A stretch of 64,000 bases of DNA from Herbinix sp. (GTDB lineage: Bacteria; Bacillota; Clostridia; Lachnospirales; Lachnospiraceae). The notes beneath the pieces are model-generated. The model did no database searches and had not been told where the DNA came from. It worked only from the letters and a program-made list of their open reading frames with translations. Of the stretch, positions 1 through 8,388 are shown piece by piece. The stretch spans positions 44,245 through 108,244 of the forward strand of contig JAQZBN010000007.1 in NCBI GenBank assembly GCA_029238935.1. Reading direction: 5' to 3'. A program made the position numbers and the translations under genes. The stretch's first letter is position 1, and every line of letters begins with the position of its first letter.

Positions 1-106
1 TTAATAATCCGGTCATCTCAATAATACGATCCGCTAACGTAGATTTTCCGTGATCTATATGTGCAATAATGCAAAAATTTCTAATTTTACTTTGGTCTAT
101 CGCCAT
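1..106 (-). CDS. lepA: Elongation factor 4 (LepA), N-terminal fragment
   Basis: Only the first 35 codons lie in the window; the gene runs off the left edge. The translation opens [20 protein letters not shown] and continues KSTLADRI, the G1 P-loop of a translational GTPase in the exact wording of LepA. LepA is a ribosome-associated GTPase that acts on stalled or mistranslocated ribosomes. The ATG at 106 is preceded by an AGGAAAGG-like ribosome binding site. It lies downstream of spoIIP and gpr on the same strand, the usual Firmicute order gpr-spoIIP-lepA. Confidence 0.95.
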   Translation of the reverse strand, partial: MAIDQSKIRNFCIIAHIDHGKSTLADRIIEMTGLL

Positions 107-263
107 TTTTTCACCCGTACCTTTCCTATAATTGACCTATACATGTAATTTAAGCCACAAGAAAGGCTGAAACCTTTAGGTTACAACCTTTTTCCTAATC
201 TGTTGTATTATAGCATAGAGTTTCCATTGTTACAAGAATAATGAATAATCATGAAGCCACTTC

Positions 264-1628
264 TCATTTCCCCTGTAAAACTGCATTCAAAATTTCAGCA
301 AAAGGCTTCATTGCATTCATGGCTGATTGTAATGTATTCTCATCCGTCCCCAATTCAATCAGAAGAGACTTCGGTCTGACATGCAAATTAAAACGGTAGT
401 CCTTCAAATAATTTTTGAAAAATAGACCAGGGTATAATTCCAAGGATTTTAACTGTAATTGTAGACTGAACGCTAAATTATCCTGTAGATTTGGATTATT
501 TAAAGCAGCAATCGGCCCATTTAAGTTTCTACTTAAGCCGTTGAACAACATGATCTGCGCTGTCTCTTCACCATGAATGGTTGTGGAACGTTTTGCAGTA
601 CCATCTCTATGTAAATCAATCACTACTTCAATCGAAGGATTTTCGTCTAATATCTTAGTTATACCTTCTAAAGCATAATTATAAGCTACATTCCGATCTT
701 CAAAATCATAACAGGAGGTATCGTGTATTACATTATATCCATATTGCTCGGTTAATATCTTAGTTAAATAGCTGCCTACACCTACTACTGTATCTTCTTT
801 TTTACCTGCTTTACTGTCGGTGTAAGCTTCTTGGGAGTGGGTATGATAAATCAAAATCTGTGGTTTATCATTGGCTTGCTTCATTGTCATATCCTTATCC
901 AATAGTACTTCAGAATCAAATAGATCATCCGTTACCTGGGTTGAACCGTCAACAATATAAAAATTATTCACTAAAAAATTGATGTCCTTTAATTTATCTA
1001 AGGTAAACTTAATCCCACTGTTTGTTGTCATCGTTTCTGCTGTTTCTTCATCTGCTATATCATCCTCCTTGGTATATACATCTCCGTCAATGTATCCAAT
1101 CGGTAGCTCATTTTGCGCCATCTGATCAAATGCAATTCCAGCCGGAAGATATTGTATCATATTATTAGAGTCATCAAAGTGAAAGAATTTACCATTCGAT
1201 AGGAAATACTCTCTTGTAAGACCCAATGAGTTTTCTGTATAATAATCCGGTACCTTAAGCACGCGGTTTACAGAAGCTTCAATTTCGGTTTCCTGTTCTG
1301 CATTTTGGACTTGATACAAATCCGGTTGTTCTGATAACTCATCCTTTGCATAGGCATGGATGGAAAAGGAATCAAAAGCTCCTTTCATAAAAAAGAGTTT
1401 CTCACCGGCACCATCGGTAGAAAAACCAACCAGCGCTGATTTTGATTCCATCACCTGAATGCATAGCCTGCTCATGATAGTTTTACTAATTTTAGTAACA
1501 GCTTGGTCAAAATTATCGGATATCGTTATTGCAGCAAAGCGAAAAATCAAATAGATTGTTCCCAGTGCAATGATACCCCAAATAACCATGTATATTTGAG
1601 TTCCCGTTTGATATCGTCTTCTTTTCAT
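264..1628 (-). CDS. spoIIP: Stage II sporulation protein P (SpoIIP)
   Basis: SpoIIP is the cell wall amidase/endopeptidase of the DMP machine that thins septal peptidoglycan and drives engulfment of the forespore. The 454-residue product has a short basic N-terminus, one membrane segment at about residues 12-33, a long variable extracellular linker, and the conserved catalytic domain from about residue 255 to the end. Family landmarks include the ILIYHTHSQEAY stretch near 260, VVIDLHRDG at 335-343 and LIELGTDENT at 423. The start at 1628 has a perfect GGAGG 6 bases upstream. It follows gpr by 118 bp and precedes lepA. The Shine-Dalgarno overlaps one arm of an inverted repeat (see that entry). 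Confidence 0.95.
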   Translation of the reverse strand: MKRRRYQTGTQIYMVIWGIIALGTIYLIFRFAAITISDNFDQAVTKISKTIMSRLCIQVMESKSALVGFSTDGAGEKLFFMKGAFDSFSIHAYAKDELSEQPDLYQVQNAEQETEIEASVNRVLKVPDYYTENSLGLTREYFLSNGKFFHFDDSNNMIQYLPAGIAFDQMAQNELPIGYIDGDVYTKEDDIADEETAETMTTNSGIKFTLDKLKDINFLVNNFYIVDGSTQVTDDLFDSEVLLDKDMTMKQANDKPQILIYHTHSQEAYTDSKAGKKEDTVVGVGSYLTKILTEQYGYNVIHDTSCYDFEDRNVAYNYALEGITKILDENPSIEVVIDLHRDGTAKRSTTIHGEETAQIMLFNGLSRNLNGPIAALNNPNLQDNLAFSLQLQLKSLELYPGLFFKNYLKDYRFNLHVRPKSLLIELGTDENTLQSAMNAMKPFAEILNAVLQGK

Positions 1629-1635
1629 AATTTCC

Positions 1636-1719
1636 TCCGGAATATACCAAATAGTTCATCCACTGTAAGTGACAAGTACTTCATGACTTCATAGATCATT
1701 CTATTCATTATATTCCGGA
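1636..1719 (-). promoter_or_regulatory. Inverted repeat in the spoIIP leader touching its ribosome binding site
   Basis: An 11-base perfect inverted repeat (TCCGGAATATA at 1636-1646 and its complement at 1709-1719) encloses about 62 bases of the gpr-spoIIP intergenic region. In the spoIIP transcript the 3' arm ends inside the GGAGG Shine-Dalgarno, so pairing would mask part of it. Whether it controls translation is inference. Confidence 0.4.
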
Positions 1720-1746
1720 AGGTGAATTTTATGCTTAAGACAAGCA

Positions 1747-2664
1747 CTAACTGGCAATCTGCTGAGAAAAACAGGAATTTAACGCCTCGGATATGGTAAA
1801 ACTAATGCGTTTGATCGATTCATCTATATTTTTTGGTGTAACAAACATATTATTAATCTGCTGTTCGTTAATCTCAGATACAAATTGATAAATCTCCCGT
1901 TCATCAAAACCGCTTTTTTCCATATACTGTGTCAGAGAATCTGCAACAATGGTTGCTGCATCCACTACAGTTGGGACTCCAAGTGCTATTACATCGGTTC
2001 CTAGGCTCTCTTTATTTAAAGCTTTACGATTATTACCCACCCCTGATCCAGGACTTATACCGGTATCGGTAAGTTGTACTGTAGTATTAAGACGGTTAAC
2101 GCTTCGAGAAGCCAATGCGTCAATCACTATTACTAATTTGGGTTGTGTTTCCTTTACAATACCTTTTATGATCTCAACTGTTTCCATACCTGTCTGCGCC
2201 ATAACACCGGGGGAAATAGCACTCACACTACCGAGTCTATTCTTTTCCTTAAATTCATTCCCATATTCTCTGATTAAATGACGGGTTACGAATAAATTAT
2301 CAACCACTTGGGGGCCAAGAGCATCCGGTGTTACATCTCGGTTCCCAAGCCCAACGACTAAAACTTCTTCTTTCTTTAGATTGCCGGCTAATTTACGCAA
2401 GTATTTTGCTATCTCATCGGATAACGGTTTGTGATAATCCTCATCTGATTTTGAGAGCTCTGGAGCTTCGATTGTGATATAGGTTCCCATGGGTTTTTGC
2501 ATAGCTTCAGATCCTTTTTTATCCTTAATAATGACTGTGGATACGCGAATGTTTTCCTTCTCATTAAAATCTTCGGTAAGTTCAACCCCTCTTATTTCCA
2601 CATCATCCTCAGGAAAACTTTCTCTCACTTCCAAAGCCAAGTCAGTTCTTACATTTTTATCCAT
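1747..2664 (-). CDS. gpr: Germination protease GPR (spore endopeptidase)
   Basis: GPR is the aspartate-type endopeptidase made in the forespore as a zymogen and activated late in sporulation; at germination it degrades the small acid-soluble proteins that coat spore DNA. The 305-residue protein begins MDKNVRTDLALEVRE, the typical zymogen N-terminus, and carries the family core VVGLGNRDVTPDALGPQVV near residue 104 and VIVIDALASRSVNRL near 180, containing the Asp residues considered catalytic. The protein is somewhat shorter than the Bacillus enzyme, within family range. The ATG at 2664 has a GAGGAGG site. It is transcribed toward spoIIP and lepA and diverges from rpsT. Confidence 0.96.
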   Translation of the reverse strand: MDKNVRTDLALEVRESFPEDDVEIRGVELTEDFNEKENIRVSTVIIKDKKGSEAMQKPMGTYITIEAPELSKSDEDYHKPLSDEIAKYLRKLAGNLKKEEVLVVGLGNRDVTPDALGPQVVDNLFVTRHLIREYGNEFKEKNRLGSVSAISPGVMAQTGMETVEIIKGIVKETQPKLVIVIDALASRSVNRLNTTVQLTDTGISPGSGVGNNRKALNKESLGTDVIALGVPTVVDAATIVADSLTQYMEKSGFDEREIYQFVSEINEQQINNMFVTPKNIDESIKRISFTISEALNSCFSQQIAS

Positions 2665-2796
2665 CGTTATACCTCCTCGGTAATATCTTTACAAAACATT
2701 GGTTAATACTAAATATCAGATCGCAAATTAAGTCCCTGCTAGCATTGCCAGAAAACTGCTTGTATATATTTTAATCAAAGTTTATAAAATTATGTA

Positions 2797-2825
2797 TTGA
2801 CAGAATGTTTTGGATAGACTACTAT
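2797..2825 (+). promoter_or_regulatory. Promoter of rpsT
   Basis: A consensus -35 TTGACA (2797-2802) is followed after 17 bases by TACTAT (2820-2825); an alternative TATAAT (2825-2830) sits too far at 22 bases. Transcription would start near 2832. Confidence 0.6.
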
Positions 2826-2831
2826 ATAATA

Positions 2832-2978
2832 GTATGTTTACATTATACGTCCGTGTCCGGAATTAATGCAAACACAGTATTCGAAACAACCAGTTCCCAA
2901 GTTTGGCATCCACTCTCAGGTTATTGTTGTCCTTGGTGCAATGGTTGGTCAATAAAACATATTTTGGAGGTGTACAAA
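2832..2978 (+). promoter_or_regulatory. Long 5' leader of rpsT
   Basis: If the promoter call is right, the rpsT message has a leader of about 145 bases, long for a single small gene. It contains TTATTG (2921-2926) complementary to CAATAA (2950-2955), closing a stem-loop that ends 10 bases before the GGAGG at 2966-2970. No gene fits here: the frame is open upstream to 2805 but has no initiation signal and does not resemble S20. S20 represses its own translation in Escherichia coli; a similar role here is inference. Confidence 0.35.
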
Positions 2979-3242
2979 TTGGCTAACATTAAATCTGCTA
3001 AAAAAAGAATTTTAGTTAACGAGACTAAAGCTGCTAGAAATAAGGCTATCAAGTCCAAAGTTAAGACGATGATGAAAAAAGTAGATGCTGCTGTTGTTGC
3101 TGGCGATAAAGATGCTGCAAAAGCTAACTTAGTTGCTGCAATCGCAGAAATCGATAAAGCTTCTTCCAAGGGCGTTTATCACAAGAATACAGCTGCTAGA
3201 AAAGTATCTCGTTTAGCTAAGGCTGTTAATAAAATTGCATAA
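2979..3242 (+). CDS. rpsT: 30S ribosomal protein S20
   Basis: S20 binds 16S rRNA early in assembly of the small subunit. The 87-residue product has the family opening ANIKSAKKRILVNETKAARN, is rich in lysine and alanine, and is helical throughout. I start it at the TTG at 2979 because GGAGG lies 8 bases upstream (2966-2970) and the homologous region begins exactly there; the open frame to 2805 has no support. A non-AUG start is notable because Escherichia coli rpsT also starts with UUG, where it is part of autoregulation. The gene is monocistronic, with its own promoter and terminator. Confidence 0.96.
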   Translation: MANIKSAKKRILVNETKAARNKAIKSKVKTMMKKVDAAVVAGDKDAAKANLVAAIAEIDKASSKGVYHKNTAARKVSRLAKAVNKIA

Positions 3243-3260
3243 TTGTAATTAGAGCGTAGT

Positions 3261-3293
3261 ATAAGGCTGTCAATTTGACAGCCTTATTTTTTT
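3261..3293 (+). terminator. Terminator of rpsT
   Basis: A 13-base perfect stem (3261-3273 with 3275-3287, AAGGCTGTC core) is followed by a run of T to 3293. It lies 19 bases after the rpsT stop codon. Confidence 0.92.
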
Positions 3294-3321
3294 GTATGAA
3301 TTATTCGGATACCTGCTTTAT

Positions 3322-3361
3322 AATTAAAAATGTTGGGAATGTGACGCTCACATTCCCAACA
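3322..3361 (-). terminator. Terminator of the SLH protein gene
   Basis: A 14-base perfect GC-rich stem (3331-3344 with 3348-3361) with a three-base loop; on the minus strand it is followed by TTTTTAATTA. It lies just after the stop codon of the gene at 3385. Confidence 0.9.
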
Positions 3362-3384
3362 TTCATGAAAGAACTATTTATTAT

Positions 3385-5664
3385 TTAGTAATAAATACCG
3401 TTATTTTGAACTTTGATATACTGAAGGATAAAATGCACCGCTTCTGCTCTTGTTACATTGTTCTTTGGATTGAAATTGTTATTTTGATCTGCACCAATGA
3501 GTTCCATTCCTTTTGCAAGTGCTATTGCTCCGATGTAGGAAGGATCAATTTTATCTTGATCTGCGTAACCTGTTGAATAAATACCTTTGATGGAAGCTAC
3601 TTTCTCAAATCCTAACTTTTTAATAAACATAGCAGCCATCTGCTCCTTGGTGATCAGAGATGAATTCTCATTCTGATTACTGCCGTCATAATAGCCGTAA
3701 CCGATTTTCTCCAGAAGAGTTGTTATTTCGCCAACAGTGATCGCCTTATCCGGATAAAAATATTCTCCTTCAAACCCAATGTTCATATCAGAAAGAAGTA
3801 AGATTTCCTTGTTCGCTGCTGTATCGGCAACATCTTTATAAGCGTAAGGCTTTGACTCTTTATATACCTCTCCGTTGTAATTTAACTGTTCTCCGGTAAA
3901 GGGTGAGATATAGATCGGATTGATATCGGTACGATATACAAGTCTTATTTCTCTTTCAACGGAATATGCATCAGAAAAATCGGTGTATTTTTCATTATTC
4001 ACTTTATCCGGATTGTAGGAATTCACTTCATTGATTTCATACACCAGATGAAAATCATCTTTTTGGATATAGTAATCAAACGCTTTTTCAGGAGTGATCG
4101 CACCTTTAGGAGATTCAAACTGGATTGTATCATCCCAAGTAGAACGATAACTATAAATCTTTCCGGTCACGCCATCTACAGAACCATAAATACCATTATA
4201 AGGATACATTACACCTTCATTGACACGATTGTATTGATAATTATATCCACCGTATACCGGTGTCTCGTTTTTGTAATAAGCAATATAATCATTCGTTTGT
4301 TCACTTAGTTTTGTATTTTGAAAACGATCGTAGAGCTGACGTTTTAAGAAACGCTCCAATATATCCTGTGCTTCTTTCTCATCGTATTTGATCTTCACGG
4401 TGTTCCATTTTTGATTTTTTTCATCATAGTAATTATTTACACTAGCATAAAAGCCAATTATCTTACCGGTTTTTGCATTCACCTGTGCAGAAGCATAGGC
4501 TCTGTAGTTATCAGTGTCTTTTTCGCTCACTTCTCTCGGGTCTCTTAATTCAATATTCCATACATAGAGATCATTCCCTTTACTATCCTGGGATTTATTT
4601 AGGTAAGCAGAATAAGAACTTATATTTTTATCAATGAATAATGCATCATTTTCTACAACAGCATCAATGGCTTTTTCTTTTGTGATTAATTGCTTTAATT
4701 CTGTTAACTTTGCAATCTCTTGCTCGGTTAATTGATAAGCGCCACCATCTGCTTTTGCACCGGAGGCATCTGCAGTTGCTGCTTCTTCCGTTGCTCCATT
4801 GCGATCCGTAGTTACCCATTCTGAACGATTTAGATATACCTCACCGGTCTTAGCATCAATTGCGATATAACTATTGCTTGGCTGGTAAGCCAAGAAGGCT
4901 TTTTTACCTGTTGTTTCTCCACGGAAGGAATCTGTATAGATATGATAATAATCTGTAAGATATACCAACTCCATCTTCACATTTTTACCGATCAGCTTTG
5001 CTGCTTCTTCTTCAGTAATGCTAGTTTTTCCATCCGGAACTTTCTCATCATATAACCAATTAATACTTGCTCCAACTACCTCAGCGGTTGCACTGTCAAC
5101 GGATACAGAAACCGTATTATCCGGAAATGCTACACCGTTTTCCATGCGCTGATACTCATAGGTATAATATCCATTATAGACTCCTGCAAAAGTAGCGTCT
5201 ACATAACTTAATTTGCTAAATACTAAGGGTTCAATCTTCTTAAGGAACTCATCAGCTTTGGCTTTTAATTCTTTCTTAAGGTACATCGGCATAGCAGAGA
5301 CTTTAGCGTTATAATCATATTTCCGAAAGAAATTAATATGACCTTTCTCATCACTGTTGATCTGAATACCCGCATCCGTGGTTGGATTTCTCCATACCAA
5401 CTGCCAGTTGGCATCTCCATAGGCACTATAAGAGGAATAATAATAATCAAAGGAAGAATATTCTTTTGGAATTTCAATCTTTGCTTTTACTGCTTTTATA
5501 ACAGTTTCAAGTGCAGCTGTGGTGGGCTCCTGTCCTGCCTTGCTACTGGATGTAGTGGATGGATTTGGTTCGCCAACCGCTATGGATGCTGCAGTAATAC
5601 CTTGACTCGGTACGGTTAATGTTAACATTGCACCGCATAATAATAATGATACGATTCGTTTCAT
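3385..5664 (-). CDS. S-layer-anchored protein with YcdB/PepSY-type repeats
   Basis: A secreted 759-residue surface protein. Residues 1-26 form a Sec signal peptide (KRIVSLLLCGAML, then an alanine-rich cleavage region after PSQGITAAS). The central part, about 60-590, holds two long copies of a YcdB/YcdC-type unit built from PepSY-like pieces; each has the pattern of TGEVYL or TGKIYS strands and a repeated W-x-x-x-W/E-x-R block. The C-terminus, about 625-759, holds SLH repeats (YKDVADTAANKEILLLSDM; GYADQDKIDPSYIGAIALAK; NNFNPKNNVTRAEAVHFIL), which bind pyruvylated secondary wall polymer. PepSY domains are thought to inhibit proteases or bind peptides; the substrate here is unknown. It is transcribed alone, with an AAAGGAG site and its own terminator. 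Confidence 0.85.
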   Translation of the reverse strand: MKRIVSLLLCGAMLTLTVPSQGITAASIAVGEPNPSTTSSSKAGQEPTTAALETVIKAVKAKIEIPKEYSSFDYYYSSYSAYGDANWQLVWRNPTTDAGIQINSDEKGHINFFRKYDYNAKVSAMPMYLKKELKAKADEFLKKIEPLVFSKLSYVDATFAGVYNGYYTYEYQRMENGVAFPDNTVSVSVDSATAEVVGASINWLYDEKVPDGKTSITEEEAAKLIGKNVKMELVYLTDYYHIYTDSFRGETTGKKAFLAYQPSNSYIAIDAKTGEVYLNRSEWVTTDRNGATEEAATADASGAKADGGAYQLTEQEIAKLTELKQLITKEKAIDAVVENDALFIDKNISSYSAYLNKSQDSKGNDLYVWNIELRDPREVSEKDTDNYRAYASAQVNAKTGKIIGFYASVNNYYDEKNQKWNTVKIKYDEKEAQDILERFLKRQLYDRFQNTKLSEQTNDYIAYYKNETPVYGGYNYQYNRVNEGVMYPYNGIYGSVDGVTGKIYSYRSTWDDTIQFESPKGAITPEKAFDYYIQKDDFHLVYEINEVNSYNPDKVNNEKYTDFSDAYSVEREIRLVYRTDINPIYISPFTGEQLNYNGEVYKESKPYAYKDVADTAANKEILLLSDMNIGFEGEYFYPDKAITVGEITTLLEKIGYGYYDGSNQNENSSLITKEQMAAMFIKKLGFEKVASIKGIYSTGYADQDKIDPSYIGAIALAKGMELIGADQNNNFNPKNNVTRAEAVHFILQYIKVQNNGIYY

Positions 5665-5851
5665 AAAATTCTCCTTTCATATATTTGATATTTTATAACC
5701 TTTCAACCATTAGACGAACCATAAATTACTATGGTTTCATTTTTATTGTAAAAAAGGAAGAAAATTTTATAAATTTTTTTGGTAACTATTGGATGACTTC
5801 AACAACATACTATGGTAGGATATAAGTAACAAATACAAGGAGAAGAATTTA

Positions 5852-6454
5852 ATGCAATCCTATCACAGAACGAAACGACGTATTACATTTTTCCTTTTTT
5901 TCATGATTTCCTTCCTTACAGAACCGTTATTGATTATCTATTTACGGAAGGTACAAACCGATGTTGATACCATACTTACTTTTATGCAGAGTTTACTCTT
6001 AAATTTTATAGTTTCCTACTTTATCACTGAGATGTCTCATCAATATTTTATTGTACATGTATTGGACGGAAAAATAATACAAGGAAAAAACACTAAAGCA
6101 ATCAAGATAATATTCAGCACATTAATTTTAATATTTTTTATTTATTGGTTCGTATCGCTTGCTACTAACACTCCTAATATGCTTTCTTCCATGGCAATGC
6201 TACCAGTTATATTAATTCATGTTTATCGGCAAAATACATTTCTACTTTTTGGCAACTATCTTATCAGTGATTTGATAGTTGTTGATACAAATAACATCCT
6301 ATTTTACACCACTCCAGATCCCAGGAAAAATACGACAATAAAACTGGTAACTAAAAACGGAAAAGTGTACTTTATAGGTGTGGACGAAAAGTCAACCAGT
6401 AAACTGAAAGAGTTCCTAAAAAACCAACAGGTGGAATGCACCGATACTCCATAA
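5852..6454 (+). CDS. Membrane protein of unknown function
   Basis: I do not recognise a family. The 200-residue protein starts at an ATG with AAGGAGAAG 8 bases upstream. It shows four probable membrane helices (about 12-30, 42-60, 84-103 and 110-126) and then a soluble C-terminal tail of about 70 residues with a beta-rich look (ILFYTTPDPR, KLVTKNGKVYFIGV) that could be a small PH-like or ligand-binding fold; this is only an impression. It stands alone, divergent from the SLH protein and convergent with the acetyltransferase downstream. Confidence 0.6.
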   Translation: MQSYHRTKRRITFFLFFMISFLTEPLLIIYLRKVQTDVDTILTFMQSLLLNFIVSYFITEMSHQYFIVHVLDGKIIQGKNTKAIKIIFSTLILIFFIYWFVSLATNTPNMLSSMAMLPVILIHVYRQNTFLLFGNYLISDLIVVDTNNILFYTTPDPRKNTTIKLVTKNGKVYFIGVDEKSTSKLKEFLKNQQVECTDTP

Positions 6455-6465
6455 AACCATATGAA

Positions 6466-6978
6466 TCAAACCAAGTTCTTATCAATTCGATAAAACATAT
6501 CCTGATGCTCACGAAATTCCTGTAAGCCAATACAAATCATACCTATTTTTTCCAATGCTCTCATAGATGCCTTGTTTTTAGGATTTGCCATACCGTATAT
6601 CGATCTGATATTACTAGAATGAAAAGCATGTTGAATCACTGCTTTTCCAATCTCAGTGGCATACCCTTTGCCCCAGAATTCTACCCCGAACTGCCACTCC
6701 AGTTCGGGCTGCTGCGGTAGGTATTCATTCAATCCGGTTAGTCCAATCAATTGATCCGTATCCTTCTTTATACAAGCACCATGAAAGACCTCCATGGTCA
6801 GAAAGTTTCTTTCCAGCATATAGTCAATATAATTTTGCGTACGCTCCCTTGACCATGTTGTATCCCCTGTAAAAGTATGTACTCTGTCATCTGACATGAT
6901 GGAATAAAGAGGATCCAAATCCTGAGGTTTCCATTGTCTTATAATAAAATGTTCCGTTTCAAAATAGATTTGCGACAT
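6466..6978 (-). CDS. GNAT acetyltransferase, RimJ/RimL type
   Basis: A 170-residue acetyl-CoA-dependent N-acetyltransferase of the RimJ/RimL (Acetyltransf_3) kind, which acetylate protein N-termini, amino sugars or antibiotics; the substrate is not predictable. The family opening FETEHFIIRQWKPQDLDPLY, the acetyl-CoA loop FWGKGYATEIGKAVIQHAF and the closing NPKNKASMRALEKIGM are all present. I chose the ATG at 6978, because AAGGAAA lies 8 bases before it; the open frame extends six codons to a TTG, but those codons contain this ribosome binding site. It is monocistronic. Confidence 0.85.
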   Translation of the reverse strand: MSQIYFETEHFIIRQWKPQDLDPLYSIMSDDRVHTFTGDTTWSRERTQNYIDYMLERNFLTMEVFHGACIKKDTDQLIGLTGLNEYLPQQPELEWQFGVEFWGKGYATEIGKAVIQHAFHSSNIRSIYGMANPKNKASMRALEKIGMICIGLQEFREHQDMFYRIDKNLV

Positions 6979-7113
6979 CTTTCTAGTTTCCTTCAAATTA
7001 TTAGTATTTGACTTTAGATTACCATAAATTGTATCAAATGAAAATGGTTAAATAATATCAAAACGTTTTTAATTTTATCTAAATGATTGAACCAAGAAAT
7101 GCCCCATAAACTT

Positions 7114-7152
7114 ACAAAAAAAGAAGTCAATCTCTAGGTATTGACTTCTTTT
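7114..7152 (-). terminator. Terminator after tRNA-Ser
   Basis: An 11-base perfect stem (7121-7131 with 7140-7150, AAGAAGTCAAT) is followed on the minus strand by a run of T. It starts about 10 bases past the 3' end of the tRNA. Confidence 0.9.
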
Positions 7153-7160
7153 AAAATGAA

Positions 7161-7249
7161 CGGATGAGGTGGGATTCGAACCCACGAGCCCCTTTTGAGG
7201 ACTACCGCATTTCGAGTGCGGGCCGTTGTGACCGCTTCGATACTCATCC
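7161..7249 (-). tRNA. tRNA-Ser (anticodon CGA, reads UCG)
   Basis: The minus strand folds into a complete 89-base class II tRNA: acceptor arm GGATGAG/CTCATCC with discriminator G at 7161, anticodon stem CCGCA/TGCGG around loop CTCGAAA (anticodon CGA), a long variable arm typical of serine tRNAs, and a T arm GTGGGTTCGAATCCCAC. The 3' CCA is not encoded (TTCA follows), so it must be added after transcription. It is followed by a strong terminator. Confidence 0.96.
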
Positions 7250-7340
7250 TAATCTATAATCATCATAACTCTTCCTACTTTTCTTAAACTTGATATCCAA
7301 TAGAAAGAACTATGAGATAAACTAATTCATTATTAATACA

Positions 7341-8345
7341 TTACTTGCTAAAACTAACAATCAGCAGCTCTACACCAATCTTTTCTACGAGTCTACCTGT
7401 CTTAACTTGTTCTTCAATATCGGTTCCGTATTCCAGAGCTTCCTTCAGCCGTTTCGTCGTAAAGTTCTTACTCTGAGCAATGTACTTAGATACTGCAAAT
7501 GGCGGCACTCCTACCTTTTCACTGATGCTATTCTGATTCCCAGATGATTTTTGCAATTCCTTCACCTGAAGAAGAATATTAAAATGCCGGATGATGAGAT
7601 ACAGAATAGACATCGGTTTTTCCCGTAGCGATAACAAATCGTAATAGAGGGAAAGAGCTTTATTCTGTTGTTTTTGTGCTATCGCATCTATCATTAAGAA
7701 TATCTTACCGGTAATCTGCGCCGTTACGATCGTATCAATATCTGATATTGTTATTGTATCTCGGTCCCATGCATAACAGATTAATTTTTCTGCTTCTGTC
7801 CGGATATTTTCCATATCAGGTCCAGTTTTCTCAAGAAAATGATTTACCGTGGCTTCTGTGATCTTCTTACCTTCCTGTTCCAGAAGAGAAACCACAAAAA
7901 GTTTTAAGTTCTTTTCATCCAAACCGTTCATCTCTGAAACGGTTCCTCGATCTCGAACCAATTTAAACAGTCTGTTTCTTTTATCAATTTCTGTTTCAAC
8001 AAATACAATTATTGTTGTATCAGGCATATCCGATAATAAATCCGTTAAGTCACTCTGTGATTTAAACAGACCGCTGTTCTCAATGATGATAAGCCGTCTA
8101 TCTTGAAAAAAAGGTAAGGTCTGAGCGGTTTCGGAGACTTTTTTGACATCAATATCTTTTCCTTCGTAGTAACTGTAATTCATCTGATCCGAATTACCAA
8201 GTATAGCTGCTTTCAGTTTATCACGGTATAATCTCTTAAGATAATCTTCACTACCATACAAAAGATATAGCGGTTTATAAGTTCCTGATTTTATATGTTC
8301 TTTTATTACTTTCATATGAAATGGAACCTTATCCTTTCCGAACAT
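7341..8345 (-). CDS. holA: DNA polymerase III subunit delta
   Basis: HolA is the delta subunit of the clamp loader, which opens the sliding clamp and loads it on DNA. The 334-residue protein has the family opening GTYKPLYLLYGSEDYLKRLY, the central FFQDRRLIIIENSGLF and IIVFVETEIDKRNRLFKLV blocks, and a helical C-terminal collar domain with ILYLIIRHFNILLQVKEL. It is degenerate in ATPase motifs, as expected for delta. The start is uncertain: the ATG at 8345 has a weak site, and an ATG at 8315 preceded by AAGG at a long spacing would give 324 residues starting at MKVIKEHIK. It lies 43 bp downstream of lepB. Confidence 0.93.
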   Translation of the reverse strand: MFGKDKVPFHMKVIKEHIKSGTYKPLYLLYGSEDYLKRLYRDKLKAAILGNSDQMNYSYYEGKDIDVKKVSETAQTLPFFQDRRLIIIENSGLFKSQSDLTDLLSDMPDTTIIVFVETEIDKRNRLFKLVRDRGTVSEMNGLDEKNLKLFVVSLLEQEGKKITEATVNHFLEKTGPDMENIRTEAEKLICYAWDRDTITISDIDTIVTAQITGKIFLMIDAIAQKQQNKALSLYYDLLSLREKPMSILYLIIRHFNILLQVKELQKSSGNQNSISEKVGVPPFAVSKYIAQSKNFTTKRLKEALEYGTDIEEQVKTGRLVEKIGVELLIVSFSK

Positions 8346-8388
8346 TATCTATTCTACAAAATAAAAACGAAAAATGCAAGTACAATTA

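Noticed and set aside
2805..2978. N-terminal extension of S20 by 58 codons
   Set aside because: S20 similarity begins at the TTG at 2979, which has GGAGG at the right distance; the extension begins inside the promoter region.
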